DNA of 14,640 nucleotides from NCBI GenBank assembly GCA_028288315.1, contig JAQBNY010000157.1, positions 1 through 14,640 on the forward strand. Reading direction: 5' to 3'. Of the stretch, positions 6,079 through 13,489 are shown in pieces. How positions within the stretch are numbered: the first letter of the stretch is position 1; each line of letters begins with the position of its first letter. Position numbers and translations under genes: made by a program. Under the pieces are notes generated by a model. It made no database searches. It was not told the origin of the DNA and saw nothing but the letters and a program-made list of their open reading frames with translations. This stretch comes from Mucilaginibacter sp. GTDB lineage: Bacteria > Bacteroidota > Bacteroidia > Sphingobacteriales > Sphingobacteriaceae.

Positions 6079-6804
6079 TTGAGCTACCCTTTCAAAAATA
6101 TTCAAGACTTTGCCGATGGTCAGTTATTGCTGGTTAACAAACCCTACGAGTGGACCAGCTTTGATGTTGTAGGCAAAATTCGCAACTCATTTAAACCGTT
6201 AAAACTTAAAGTGGGCCATGCCGGCACGCTTGATCCGCTGGCTACAGGGTTGCTTATTATCTGCACAGGTAAAATGACCAAGCAGATAGATACCTTTCAG
6301 GCCGAAGAGAAAGAATATACCGGCACCATGATACTGGGCGCAACTACTCCAACATACGATTTGGAAAGTGAGCCAGAAGTGAAGTTTAACGTCAGTCATC
6401 TTAATGATGAGCAAATAAAAGCTGCCTGTACGCAGTTCATTGGCGATATACAGCAATATCCTCCTGCGCATTCGGCCATTAAAATTGATGGTGAGCGCCT
6501 GTATGAAAAAGCCCGCAGAGGCGAGGATGTGGAACTGCGCCTGCGTAATGTAACTATATCTGAATTTGAAATAACCCGCATTGAACTGCCCGAAGTAGAT
6601 TTTCGTGTGGTATGCAGCAAAGGAACATACATCCGCTCACTGGTAAATGATTTTGGTGAAGCTTTAAATAATGGCGCTTATCTCTCAAAATTACGGCGTA
6701 CCCGTAGTGGGAACTATCGTGTTGAGGATGCCCACGAGGTTTTCGAATTGGTTAGCACTATCCACGAGCTCAAGGCCATGCAAACTGGCTCTGCCGATTT
6801 GTAA
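6079..6804 (+). CDS. truB: tRNA pseudouridine(55) synthase TruB
   Basis: TruB makes the near-universal pseudouridine 55 in the T-arm of tRNAs. The 241-residue protein carries LLLVNKPYEWTSFDVV (16-31) and the catalytic motif GHAGTLDPLATG with Asp52, followed by KEYTGTMILGATTPTYDLESE and KGTYIRSLVNDFGEAL, all standard for the family. There is no long C-terminal PUA domain, as is usual for this size class. The start is TTG at 6079: the frame is closed by the uppP TAA at 6070-6072 and the next in-frame ATG lies past the catalytic Asp. The 6-nt gap after uppP suggests coupled translation. Confidence 0.95.
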   Translation: MSYPFKNIQDFADGQLLLVNKPYEWTSFDVVGKIRNSFKPLKLKVGHAGTLDPLATGLLIICTGKMTKQIDTFQAEEKEYTGTMILGATTPTYDLESEPEVKFNVSHLNDEQIKAACTQFIGDIQQYPPAHSAIKIDGERLYEKARRGEDVELRLRNVTISEFEITRIELPEVDFRVVCSKGTYIRSLVNDFGEALNNGAYLSKLRRTRSGNYRVEDAHEVFELVSTIHELKAMQTGSADL

Positions 6805-6832
6805 TTTTTACATTTCAATTAGCAAAACCATT

Positions 6833-6861
6833 CTCCTTTGTCCTTTCTCCTTTTACCTTTG
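6833..6861 (+). promoter_or_regulatory. Four tandem heptamers ending in the ribF -7 promoter box
   Basis: Four gapless heptamers of form NNCCTTT occur: CTCCTTT (6833), GTCCTTT (6840), CTCCTTT (6847) and TACCTTT (6854). With the next G (6861) the last becomes TACCTTTG, an exact TAnnTTTG box. There is no TTTG at 19-21 nt upstream; the repeats occupy that space. Predicted transcription start is about 6865-6868, so the start codon at 6873 would have a leader of only 5-8 nt. This offers an internal promoter for ribF within the cluster. Confidence 0.5.
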
Positions 6862-6872
6862 TGCTGAACAGA

Positions 6873-7823
6873 ATGAAAATCTACCACCATATTGACGAAT
6901 TTACGCCTGTTAAAAATGCCGTAGTTACCATAGGCACTTTTGATGGTGTGCACATTGGCCACCGTAAAATAATATCGCGCATAAAGGAACTGGCAACAGC
7001 ATCAGGAGGTGAAACCGTTATTCTTACTTTTTTTCCGCATCCGCGGATGATATTGCATCCCGAAGACGAGAACATAAAGCTTATTACCACCATTACAGAG
7101 AAAGCCGGACTGCTGGAGCAATTAGGTGTAGATCACCTTATTATTACACCCTTTTCAAGGGATTTCTCTAACCAATCGCCGGAAGGGTATATCCGCGACG
7201 TACTAGTTAATAAGATTGGGACTAAAAAGATTGTTATTGGTTATGACCATCGTTTTGGTAAGGACAGGCAAGGCGGTTTGCAGGATTTGCTTGCCCAGGC
7301 GCCGGTTTACGGTTTTGAAGTGATAGAAATACCAGAGCAAGATATAAACGACGTAGCTATCAGCTCAACCCGCATCAGAACGGCGTTGCTGTGTGGCGAC
7401 ATCTATATAGCTAATGAATGTTTGGGTTATCCATTCTTTATCACCGGTAAAGTTATCCGTGGTGATCAATTGGGCCGCACTTTGGGTTACCCAACTGCTA
7501 ACCTAATGGTGGAGGAGAGGTATAAACTCATCCCATCTGATGGAATCTATGCCGTAAAAGTATATGTTGAAGGCAAGGCATATAAAGGCATGGCATATAT
7601 TGGTCCCCGCCCCACTGTAAACGGCATGACACGTAATATAGAGGTGAATATATTTGATTTCAGCGCCGATATTTATAATAAAGAACTCCGCATGGAATTT
7701 CTGCACTTTGTACGAGAGGATATCAAATTCGCCTCATTAGACGAACTGGTAATTCAATTAGGCAAGGATAAGGAAGATGTACTGGCCCTGTTGGTAATGA
7801 ATGGTCCCGGGTTTAATACATAA
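6873..7823 (+). CDS. ribF: Bifunctional riboflavin kinase / FAD synthetase RibF
   Basis: RibF phosphorylates riboflavin to FMN and adenylylates FMN to FAD. From ATG 6873 the protein has 316 residues. The N-terminal FMN adenylyltransferase domain has GTFDGVHIGH (21-30), the HIGH-like nucleotidyltransferase motif, then IGYDHRFGKDR and SSTRIR. The C-terminal riboflavin kinase domain has GDQLGRTLGYPTAN (197-210), with the PTAN motif for flavin/ATP binding. The frame also opens at a GTG at 6861, but that GTG begins in the last base of the -7 box, and family members start at MKIYH, so 6873 is preferred. It is the last gene of the ftsX-to-ribF cluster. Confidence 0.95.
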   Translation: MKIYHHIDEFTPVKNAVVTIGTFDGVHIGHRKIISRIKELATASGGETVILTFFPHPRMILHPEDENIKLITTITEKAGLLEQLGVDHLIITPFSRDFSNQSPEGYIRDVLVNKIGTKKIVIGYDHRFGKDRQGGLQDLLAQAPVYGFEVIEIPEQDINDVAISSTRIRTALLCGDIYIANECLGYPFFITGKVIRGDQLGRTLGYPTANLMVEERYKLIPSDGIYAVKVYVEGKAYKGMAYIGPRPTVNGMTRNIEVNIFDFSADIYNKELRMEFLHFVREDIKFASLDELVIQLGKDKEDVLALLVMNGPGFNT

Positions 7824-7857
7824 GTCCTGTTTGCGTCCGTTTGCCTCAGCCCAACAA

Positions 7858-7895
7858 CAATGAGTGTTTTATTCATTGCCATCCCATTTATGGGA
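7858..7895 (+). terminator. Two adjacent short hairpins after ribF (possible terminator)
   Basis: CAATGA (7858-7863) and TCATTG (7873-7878) form a 6-bp stem with a 9-nt loop. Four bases later TCCCA and TGGGA (7882-7886 and 7891-7895) form a 5-bp stem with a 4-nt loop. No T-run follows, so factor-independent termination is doubtful. The rest of the 212-nt gap to 8036 holds a promoter-like box at 8000 and nothing else I can identify. Confidence 0.3.
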
Positions 7896-7999
7896 CGGAA
7901 CAATTAAAGGGATAGTGGCTTTTAGCTAAAATGCTATCAAGCTGGTATATGCCCTCACAAAAACTTCCTTTTCAATTCCTTAACTTTCATATAATTCAA

Positions 8000-8007
8000 T
8001 AGATTTG
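8000..8007 (+). promoter_or_regulatory. -7 promoter box for the DUF2157-like gene
   Basis: TAGATTTG is an exact TAnnTTTG match, 28 nt before the ATG at 8036. No TTTG lies 19-21 nt upstream. Its placement suits a 5' UTR of about 24 nt. Confidence 0.4.
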
Positions 8008-8035
8008 AGTTAAGAACATATCTACCAATTATTCA

Positions 8036-9094
8036 ATGGCTAAACTAAATCTCGACAGGCAAGAGAGTGATTTTTTAAACGATACCATTACCCACTGGGA
8101 AAAAAATCATGTTGTTGATGCCGAACTGGCCAATAAGCTGCGTAATTCATACGAGGTAAAGGGCTTTGATTGGATGCGCCTGGCTAAGTATTCATTTTGG
8201 GTAGCCCTTATATGCGGCGTTGTAGCGGTAGGCTCACTTATTGTGGATGATGCGGTTATTAAATGGATAAAAGGCCTGTATGAAACGCCGGATATTGTTA
8301 TAAGTATATTATCAGGTGCTTTGGCTGCCGGCTTATTTTATCTGGGCCATAGAAGTAAGAAGCGCAATCCTGAAAAGGTTTTTAGTAATGAAGCCGTAAT
8401 ATTTACTGGTGTGCTGTTCACTGCATGCTGCATTGCGTACCTGGGCAAAACATTTGATAATGGCTCGGGTCACTATTCCGTGTTGTTTTTGGTATCGGTA
8501 TTTGTATATGGTTTTTTGGCCTGGCGTATGGGTTCAAGGATGATATGGCTTTTTGCCCTGGTATCGCTGGGTAGCTGGTTTGGTACCGAAACAGGCTATC
8601 AAACCAAATGGGCGCTGTATTTTCTGGGGATGAACTATCCTTTACGGTTTGTGGTTTTTGGGCTACTGTTGGTAGCAGCCTGCCATGTGTTAAAAAACCG
8701 CCAATGGTTTGCCTTTTTCTGGGAAATCACTTATGTGGTGGGCATGCTGTACCTGTTCATGTCGCTTTGGTTGTTTAGCATATTTGGTAACTATGGCAGC
8801 ATTGATACCTGGTGGCAGATTAAACAGATCAGCATATTTTATTGGGGAATCATCTCGGCTGTGGTTGCCGTTGCCTTTATGCTATATGGTTTAAAAAGCA
8901 AAGATGTTATAGCCCGTGAGTTCGGCATTACTTTTCTTATCATTTTCCTTTATACCAAATACTTCGAATATTTTTGGGACCATACCAACAAAACGTTGTT
9001 CTTTTCTATACTTGCTATGTCATTCTGGCTCATTGGCCGCAAAGCAGAAAAGATATGGAACATTAATACCAAAACGACTGAGACTGAGGTGTAG
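8036..9094 (+). CDS. DUF2157-like polytopic membrane protein
   Basis: This 352-residue protein has a soluble N-terminal segment (1-50, with HWEKNHVVDAELANKLRNSYEVKGFDW) followed by about nine hydrophobic segments, and a short polar C-terminus. The layout, a roughly 50-residue helical head reading like (W)xxxGxIxxxxAxxLxxxY followed by many membrane helices, resembles the DUF2157 family of predicted membrane proteins. No enzymatic motif is visible. Charged residues sit in the loops (GHRSKKRNPEK, LYGLKSKDVIARE). It appears to be a single-gene unit with its own promoter. The family assignment is moderate; function unknown. Confidence 0.75.
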   Translation: MAKLNLDRQESDFLNDTITHWEKNHVVDAELANKLRNSYEVKGFDWMRLAKYSFWVALICGVVAVGSLIVDDAVIKWIKGLYETPDIVISILSGALAAGLFYLGHRSKKRNPEKVFSNEAVIFTGVLFTACCIAYLGKTFDNGSGHYSVLFLVSVFVYGFLAWRMGSRMIWLFALVSLGSWFGTETGYQTKWALYFLGMNYPLRFVVFGLLLVAACHVLKNRQWFAFFWEITYVVGMLYLFMSLWLFSIFGNYGSIDTWWQIKQISIFYWGIISAVVAVAFMLYGLKSKDVIAREFGITFLIIFLYTKYFEYFWDHTNKTLFFSILAMSFWLIGRKAEKIWNINTKTTETEV

Positions 9095-9100
9095 TTGGAA

Positions 9101-9164
9101 ATGTCGTGCTGAACGTTTGAAGCATCTAATCGCCGATAGCCCCCGTCGTTCTTCAGGATGAAAA
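9101..9164. repeat. Degenerate REP-like extragenic palindrome
   Basis: The 73-nt gap between two convergent genes carries TCGTGCTGAA (9104-9113) and TTCAGGATGA (9152-9161), which pair over 10 positions with one G-T wobble and one mismatch. The words GTGCTGAAC, GAAGCATCT and CTTCAGGATGA resemble the extragenic element (GTCATGCTGAAC...GAAGCATCT...TTCAGGATGAC) that I recall as scattered in many bacterial genomes, including Bacteroidota. Only one, decayed copy lies in this window, so repetition in the genome is inferred. It may act as a bidirectional 3' structure for both neighbours. Confidence 0.5.
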
Positions 9165-9167
9165 AAT

Positions 9168-9794
9168 TTACCGGTGCTTAAAAAATACCAGGTATATCTG
9201 CTTAAAAATGTGGTATGCTGCAAAGGCAAAGAAAAGTATAGCAATTCCTGTATCTATAAAACGAGTGCTGAGTGCAAATCTCTTTTGCAGGTAGCTTGCA
9301 AACTTTGCGTATAAAAACAAAGCTATAAATGCCCCCGCTGCCGAACCTATGCTAAAAATTACCAAAGCTAAACGGCCGTCTTCAATCCATTCATGGGTAA
9401 TTAAATATGTACCGGTCACCATCCAGAAAGGTATTTGCATGGGGTTTAAAAAGCCCAGCAGTATGCCGTACTTAATGCTGGCGTGCTCGGAGTAGGTGGT
9501 TTTTGGTGGGTTATTGCGGTTTAGCCAGGTAATTGTACCTAAAGTGCCGAACAAAACAACCATTACCCAGTCAATAATGGTATCTAACCTAACCTCCTCA
9601 GACAGCCATTTGGCGCCTTGCATAACCACGTAAGTAAAGAAAAATTCAACTATTGAAAAAGCGATGATAAATTGTAGCGCCTGCTTTATCCCCCGGTTAA
9701 TAGTAATTTGTATGAGCGTTAAATTAATGTTGCCCGGTGGTATATAGCCTATAAAATTAGCTATGATCCCGATAAAAAAGGTAAGGAATATCAT
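9168..9794 (-). CDS. LysE-family transporter
   Basis: This 208-residue protein has about six hydrophobic segments and the N-terminal motif GYIPPGNINLTLIQITINRGIKQAL (16-40), which corresponds to the PGP-containing first helix and following helix of the LysE/RhtB superfamily of amino-acid exporters. The second half contains KYGILLGFLNPMQIPFWMV, matching the family's GF-x-NP repeat. Length is normal. The substrate cannot be told from sequence; amino acids or small metabolites are typical. The ATG at 9794 has an exact -7 box only 5 nt upstream, suggesting an almost leaderless mRNA. It is divergent from the binding-protein gene at 9922 and convergent with the DUF2157-like gene. Confidence 0.88.
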   Translation of the reverse strand: MIFLTFFIGIIANFIGYIPPGNINLTLIQITINRGIKQALQFIIAFSIVEFFFTYVVMQGAKWLSEEVRLDTIIDWVMVVLFGTLGTITWLNRNNPPKTTYSEHASIKYGILLGFLNPMQIPFWMVTGTYLITHEWIEDGRLALVIFSIGSAAGAFIALFLYAKFASYLQKRFALSTRFIDTGIAILFFAFAAYHIFKQIYLVFFKHR

Positions 9795-9799
9795 TGGCG

Positions 9800-9807
9800 C
9801 AAAGATA
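9800..9807 (-). promoter_or_regulatory. -7 promoter box directly before the LysE gene
   Basis: TATCTTTG on the minus strand is an exact TAnnTTTG match separated by only 5 nt from the ATG at 9794-9792. No correctly spaced -33 TTTG is seen (one lies 12 nt upstream, too close). If used, the mRNA would begin at or within a few bases of the ATG. Confidence 0.4.
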
Positions 9808-9881
9808 TATTTTAATAGCCAAATAATATCCGCAAGAAATTATGACTATACTATAAGAATTTTAGATGCATTGCAAACCCT

Positions 9882-9889
9882 TAAATTTG
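9882..9889 (+). promoter_or_regulatory. -7 promoter box for the BtuF-like gene
   Basis: TAAATTTG is an exact TAnnTTTG match, 32 nt before the ATG at 9922. A second, one-mismatch box CATATTTG lies at 9890-9897. TTTT at 9860-9863 gives a weak -33 at 18-nt spacing. The box lies inside the longer open frame that begins at 9763, which argues against that upstream start. Confidence 0.45.
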
Positions 9890-9921
9890 CATATTTGCAC
9901 CTTAAAACCATCTGCATAAAC

Positions 9922-10848
9922 ATGCCTGCCGATAAAATAATATCCCTATTACCCTCCGCTACTGAAATAATTTGCGCCCTGGGGCTGCAAAATAATCTGG
10001 TTGGCCGTTCACATGAGTGTGATTATCCGGAAGGTGTACAAAACTTGCCGGTATGCTCAGAGGCAAATTTTCCGGATGGCTTAAGCAGTGTAGAAATAGA
10101 TGTAAAAGTTAAAGAGATACTTACAGAGGCCTTATCAGTTTATACTGTTAAACGCGAAGTGATAAAAGCACTTACGCCCGATGTGGTAATTACCCAGGCA
10201 CAGTGCGAAGTTTGCGCTGTATCATTACCGCAGGTAGAGCAGGCACTTGAAAATTATTTAGATAAGCAGGCAAAGATCATATCGCTACAGCCAAATAGCT
10301 TGGACGATATATTTACGGATATAGCCAACGTTGCCGCTTCGCTTAATGTACCCGAAGCCGGTGAGCGCTTACTGGAAGACCTGAACGAGCGGGTAGATAT
10401 TATTAAACATAAATTAAAGTTTGTAGAAACCAAGCCAACAGTTGCCTGTATTGAGTGGCTCGAACCTATGATGATATCAGGCAACTGGGTACCTGAATTG
10501 GTTACCATAGCTGGTGGTGTACCTATTTTAGCGCAGGCGGGTAAACACTCACCTTATGTAAACTGGGAAGATATTAAAGCGCAAAACCCGGATGTAATTT
10601 TGCTGATGCCCTGCGGGTTCTCAATAGAGCGCACTATGCGGGAGATTTATATACTGCTCCAGCAACCCGGCTTTAATGATTTGAAAGCGGTAACAAATAA
10701 TCGTATTTACATTGCAGATGGTAACCAATATTTTAACCGGCCTGGCCCAAGGATAGTTGACTCTGTAGAGATACTGGCAGAGATCATCCATCCAAAACAA
10801 TTCATATTTGGCTACGAAGGTAAAGGCTGGGTGAAGTTCTCACTTTAA
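9922..10848 (+). CDS. BtuF-like periplasmic-binding-fold protein without a signal peptide
   Basis: From ATG 9922 the protein has 308 residues and begins directly with the first strand of the class III binding-protein fold (KIISLLPSATEIICALG), as in BtuF/FepB/FhuD. TPDVVITQ (85-92), NWEDIKAQNPDVILLMPCG and RPGPRIVDSVEILAEIIHP are typical of the COG0614 family. There is no signal peptide or lipobox; the frame extends 53 codons upstream to 9763, but that stretch is not signal-like, overlaps the LysE start and crosses a promoter. Cys33 in SHECDYP, Cys95 and Cys98 in AQCEVCAV, and Cys231 in MPCGF are unusual for a solute receptor. It is often annotated as cobalamin-binding protein; no permease or ATPase is nearby. 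A cytoplasmic ligand- or metal-binding role is inference. Confidence 0.85.
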   Translation: MPADKIISLLPSATEIICALGLQNNLVGRSHECDYPEGVQNLPVCSEANFPDGLSSVEIDVKVKEILTEALSVYTVKREVIKALTPDVVITQAQCEVCAVSLPQVEQALENYLDKQAKIISLQPNSLDDIFTDIANVAASLNVPEAGERLLEDLNERVDIIKHKLKFVETKPTVACIEWLEPMMISGNWVPELVTIAGGVPILAQAGKHSPYVNWEDIKAQNPDVILLMPCGFSIERTMREIYILLQQPGFNDLKAVTNNRIYIADGNQYFNRPGPRIVDSVEILAEIIHPKQFIFGYEGKGWVKFSL

Positions 10849-10850
10849 AA

Positions 10851-10868
10851 AATACTTTAAAAAGTATT
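10851..10868 (+). terminator. Short AT-rich hairpin after the BtuF-like gene
   Basis: AATACTT (10851-10857) and AAGTATT (10862-10868) form a perfect 7-bp stem with a 4-nt loop starting 3 nt after the stop codon at 10848. The stem is almost all A/T and no T-run follows, so it may only be a 3' stabiliser. The rest of the 82-nt gap to 10931 has near-matches to the -7 box (TATATTTA at 10896, AATATTTG at 10919) that could serve the GH20 gene. Confidence 0.3.
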
Positions 10869-10930
10869 GGTAACATATTAAAATATAAATTTACCTATAT
10901 TTACGTTTCAAAACCTAAAATATTTGCAAA

Positions 10931-13486
10931 ATGCGCAGCCTATTAATCCTGTCACTGGTTCTGCTTACCACCATCAAATCGTTTGCTTTAAAGGCAGATG
11001 AGCCCCGGTTTAATGCAAGTAAACTAACCATAAGCTGGGAAGTGGTAGATAATAACTACCAGAACAAGCAAATGGCGCTTACTGCCATCACCATTACCAA
11101 TACAGATAAAACAGCGTTCCCGGCTACCGGCTGGAAGATATATTTTAACTCATCGCGCAATTTTTTAGTTAATGCTACAAGTGGCAATGCCAAAATTGAG
11201 CAGGTGAACGGCGACTTGTATAGTTTTACTCCCAATGATAAATTCACAGCCATAAAGCCAGGCGAAAGCGCCCGGATAGAATATGTGTGCGAATCGACGG
11301 TAGTGAATTTTACGGATGCTATTGAAGGCCCTTATCTGGTTTGGGATACTGAACCTAATAAAGGTTATTCTCCGTTAGATTTTATTATTAAATCATACAA
11401 GCCTGCTTACCAGGGATTAATAACGCCTGAAGTTATTTATAATCAAAACAAGATAATACAGGATATACCTGCAAAGCAACTTCAAAAAATAATTCCTACA
11501 CCCTTAAATTATCAGGAGAACAGTGGCAATTTTGTGATCACCAATGCGGTTAATATTGTGAGCGATCCGTTGTTTGAAAAGGAGAAAGCCTACTTTATAA
11601 CCGGGTTGGAAAAGCTATTAGGCAGCAAAATAAAAAGCACAGCATCCGGCAAAAAAATCATTTTTAAAAAAGTGGACAGTTTAGGTGCCGAAGCCTACAA
11701 GTTATTTATCACGCCCGAGGCAATGACTATTAGCGCGTCAACCACTGCCGGTTTGTTTTATGGTATTCAATCTTTTAAAACCGCGGTTTCGGGTGAATAT
11801 TGGGCAAATCCGCAGGCTAAAATCTCTGTTCCTTGTTTGAATGTTACCGATGAGCCGCGTTTTCCTTATCGTGCGGTAATGCTTGATGTAGCACGTAATT
11901 TTCAAAGTAAGCAGCAAGTGTTAAAGCTCATTAACTTGATGGCTGTATACAAACTGAATACATTGCACATGCACATAACTGATGATGAGGGCTGGCGTAT
12001 AGAAATTCCATCACTGCCTGAACTTACAGCCGTTGGTTCAAAGCGCGGGCATACTTTAAATAGCAAAGGTTTTTTACCTGCATCGCATGGTTCTGGTCCT
12101 GATTTTGGCAATGCTGCAGGTACCGGATTTTATACCAAAGCTGATTATATTGAAATATTGAAATATGCTACCGCACGCCATATAACTGTTATCCCTGAAA
12201 TTGAAACACCAGGTCATGCGCGTGCCTCAATTAAAGCGATGGATGCACGATATGATCGTTTACTGGCAGCGGGTGATAAAGCAGGCGCAAGCCGCTATTT
12301 ACTGCGTGATTTAAATGATAAATCTGAATATCGCTCGGTACAGTACTGGAACGATAACGTGATTGATGTATCGCTACCATCAACCTACACCTATGTGGAG
12401 ACGGTAGTTAACGACTTGGCTGCAATGTACAAAGAAGCCGGGGCCCCATTACCTGCCATCCATTTTGGCGGCGACGAAGTGCCTCCCCATGTTTGGGAAA
12501 AATCACCTGCTTATTTAGCTTTAAAAGCTACCCATCCCGAAATAAAAAGCACTGGCGACTTGTGGTATTATTTTTACGGCAGGGTAAATGATATACTAAA
12601 AAAACGCAATATCAAACTTGCTGGCTGGGAAGAGATGGCGCTGCGCAAAACTACGCTTGACGGAAAATCTGCCTATGTAGTTAATCCGCAGTTTTTGAAT
12701 GAGAACATGCAGGTTGATGTTTGGAACAATGTATTGGGTGATGGGCAAGAGGATTTGGCTTACAAATTGGCTAACGGCGGATACAAAGTAGTGCTTACCT
12801 GTGTTACCAACCTGTATTTTGATATGGCCAATTACAAATCATTTGATGAGCCGGGTTATTATTGGGGCGCATATTTGGGCATAGATAAGTTCTTTTCTTT
12901 TATCCCGTATGATTACTTCAAAAATGCCGATGTTGATAAGAACGGACAACCTATAAACCGAAGCTTATTTATAGGCAAGCAACGCTTAACCGATTATGGT
13001 AAGGAAAATATTATTGGACTGCAAGGTGCTTTATGGGCCGAAACAGTTAAAAGTGCCGAGCGTATGGAGTATATGATGTTTCCAAAACTTATAGGTTTGG
13101 CCGAACGTGCCTGGGCCAAAGACCCATCATGGGCAACTGAACGGGATACGGCTAAAGCCCGCGAATTATATAATCAGGATTGGAGTAAATTCCTGAACAT
13201 TTTAGGTAAAAGAGAACTGCCGCGTTTGGCTTATTATAACAGTGGATACAGTTTCAGAATACCAAAGCCCGGAGTTATTTTACAGGACGGAAAATATGTA
13301 AGCAACATCCAGTTTCCGGGAATGATTATTCGTTATACTACTGATGGTACTGAGCCTAATGCGAACAGTAAGATTTACCAGGGACCGGTTAACGCAACAG
13401 GTGTAGTAAAGTTCCGCGCGTTTGATGCCAAAGGCCACGGCGGTAACGTAGCCGAAGCAGACGTTAATGATAAGCCGGTGATATAA
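10931..13486 (+). CDS. Secreted GH20 beta-N-acetylhexosaminidase (chitobiase type)
   Basis: The enzyme removes terminal GlcNAc (or GalNAc) from chitin oligomers and glycans by substrate-assisted catalysis. The 851-residue protein has a signal peptide (about 1-20, MRSLLILSLVLLTTIKSFA), an N-terminal carbohydrate-binding-like chitobiase domain (about 28-150), a GH20b domain (about 184-300), the catalytic barrel from about 311 (RFPYRAVMLDVARNF, then HITDDEGWR around 351-356), and a C-terminal Fn3-like chitobiase domain (about 776-851, with IRYTTDGTEPN). The catalytic Asp515-Glu516 pair sits in HFGGDEVP, and GALWAE (699-704) is present. Length matches the long chitobiases of about 850-880 residues. 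No lipobox is seen, so periplasmic or exported. It is not next to SusC/SusD genes, so it is not visibly part of a polysaccharide-utilisation locus. Confidence 0.95.
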   Translation: MRSLLILSLVLLTTIKSFALKADEPRFNASKLTISWEVVDNNYQNKQMALTAITITNTDKTAFPATGWKIYFNSSRNFLVNATSGNAKIEQVNGDLYSFTPNDKFTAIKPGESARIEYVCESTVVNFTDAIEGPYLVWDTEPNKGYSPLDFIIKSYKPAYQGLITPEVIYNQNKIIQDIPAKQLQKIIPTPLNYQENSGNFVITNAVNIVSDPLFEKEKAYFITGLEKLLGSKIKSTASGKKIIFKKVDSLGAEAYKLFITPEAMTISASTTAGLFYGIQSFKTAVSGEYWANPQAKISVPCLNVTDEPRFPYRAVMLDVARNFQSKQQVLKLINLMAVYKLNTLHMHITDDEGWRIEIPSLPELTAVGSKRGHTLNSKGFLPASHGSGPDFGNAAGTGFYTKADYIEILKYATARHITVIPEIETPGHARASIKAMDARYDRLLAAGDKAGASRYLLRDLNDKSEYRSVQYWNDNVIDVSLPSTYTYVETVVNDLAAMYKEAGAPLPAIHFGGDEVPPHVWEKSPAYLALKATHPEIKSTGDLWYYFYGRVNDILKKRNIKLAGWEEMALRKTTLDGKSAYVVNPQFLNENMQVDVWNNVLGDGQEDLAYKLANGGYKVVLTCVTNLYFDMANYKSFDEPGYYWGAYLGIDKFFSFIPYDYFKNADVDKNGQPINRSLFIGKQRLTDYGKENIIGLQGALWAETVKSAERMEYMMFPKLIGLAERAWAKDPSWATERDTAKARELYNQDWSKFLNILGKRELPRLAYYNSGYSFRIPKPGVILQDGKYVSNIQFPGMIIRYTTDGTEPNANSKIYQGPVNATGVVKFRAFDAKGHGGNVAEADVNDKPVI

Positions 13487-13489
13487 TTA

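Noticed and set aside
6861..6872. GTG start for ribF four codons upstream of the ATG
   Set aside because: The GTG begins in the last base of the TACCTTTG box, and homologues start at MKIYH.
7911..7938. GATAG/CTATC inverted repeat downstream of ribF
   Set aside because: Only 5 bp with an 18-nt loop; too weak to call a terminator or operator.
9763..9921. 53-codon N-terminal extension of the BtuF-like gene
   Set aside because: It overlaps the start of the divergent LysE gene, is not signal-peptide-like, and contains the -7 box at 9882; the conserved fold begins at the ATG at 9922.
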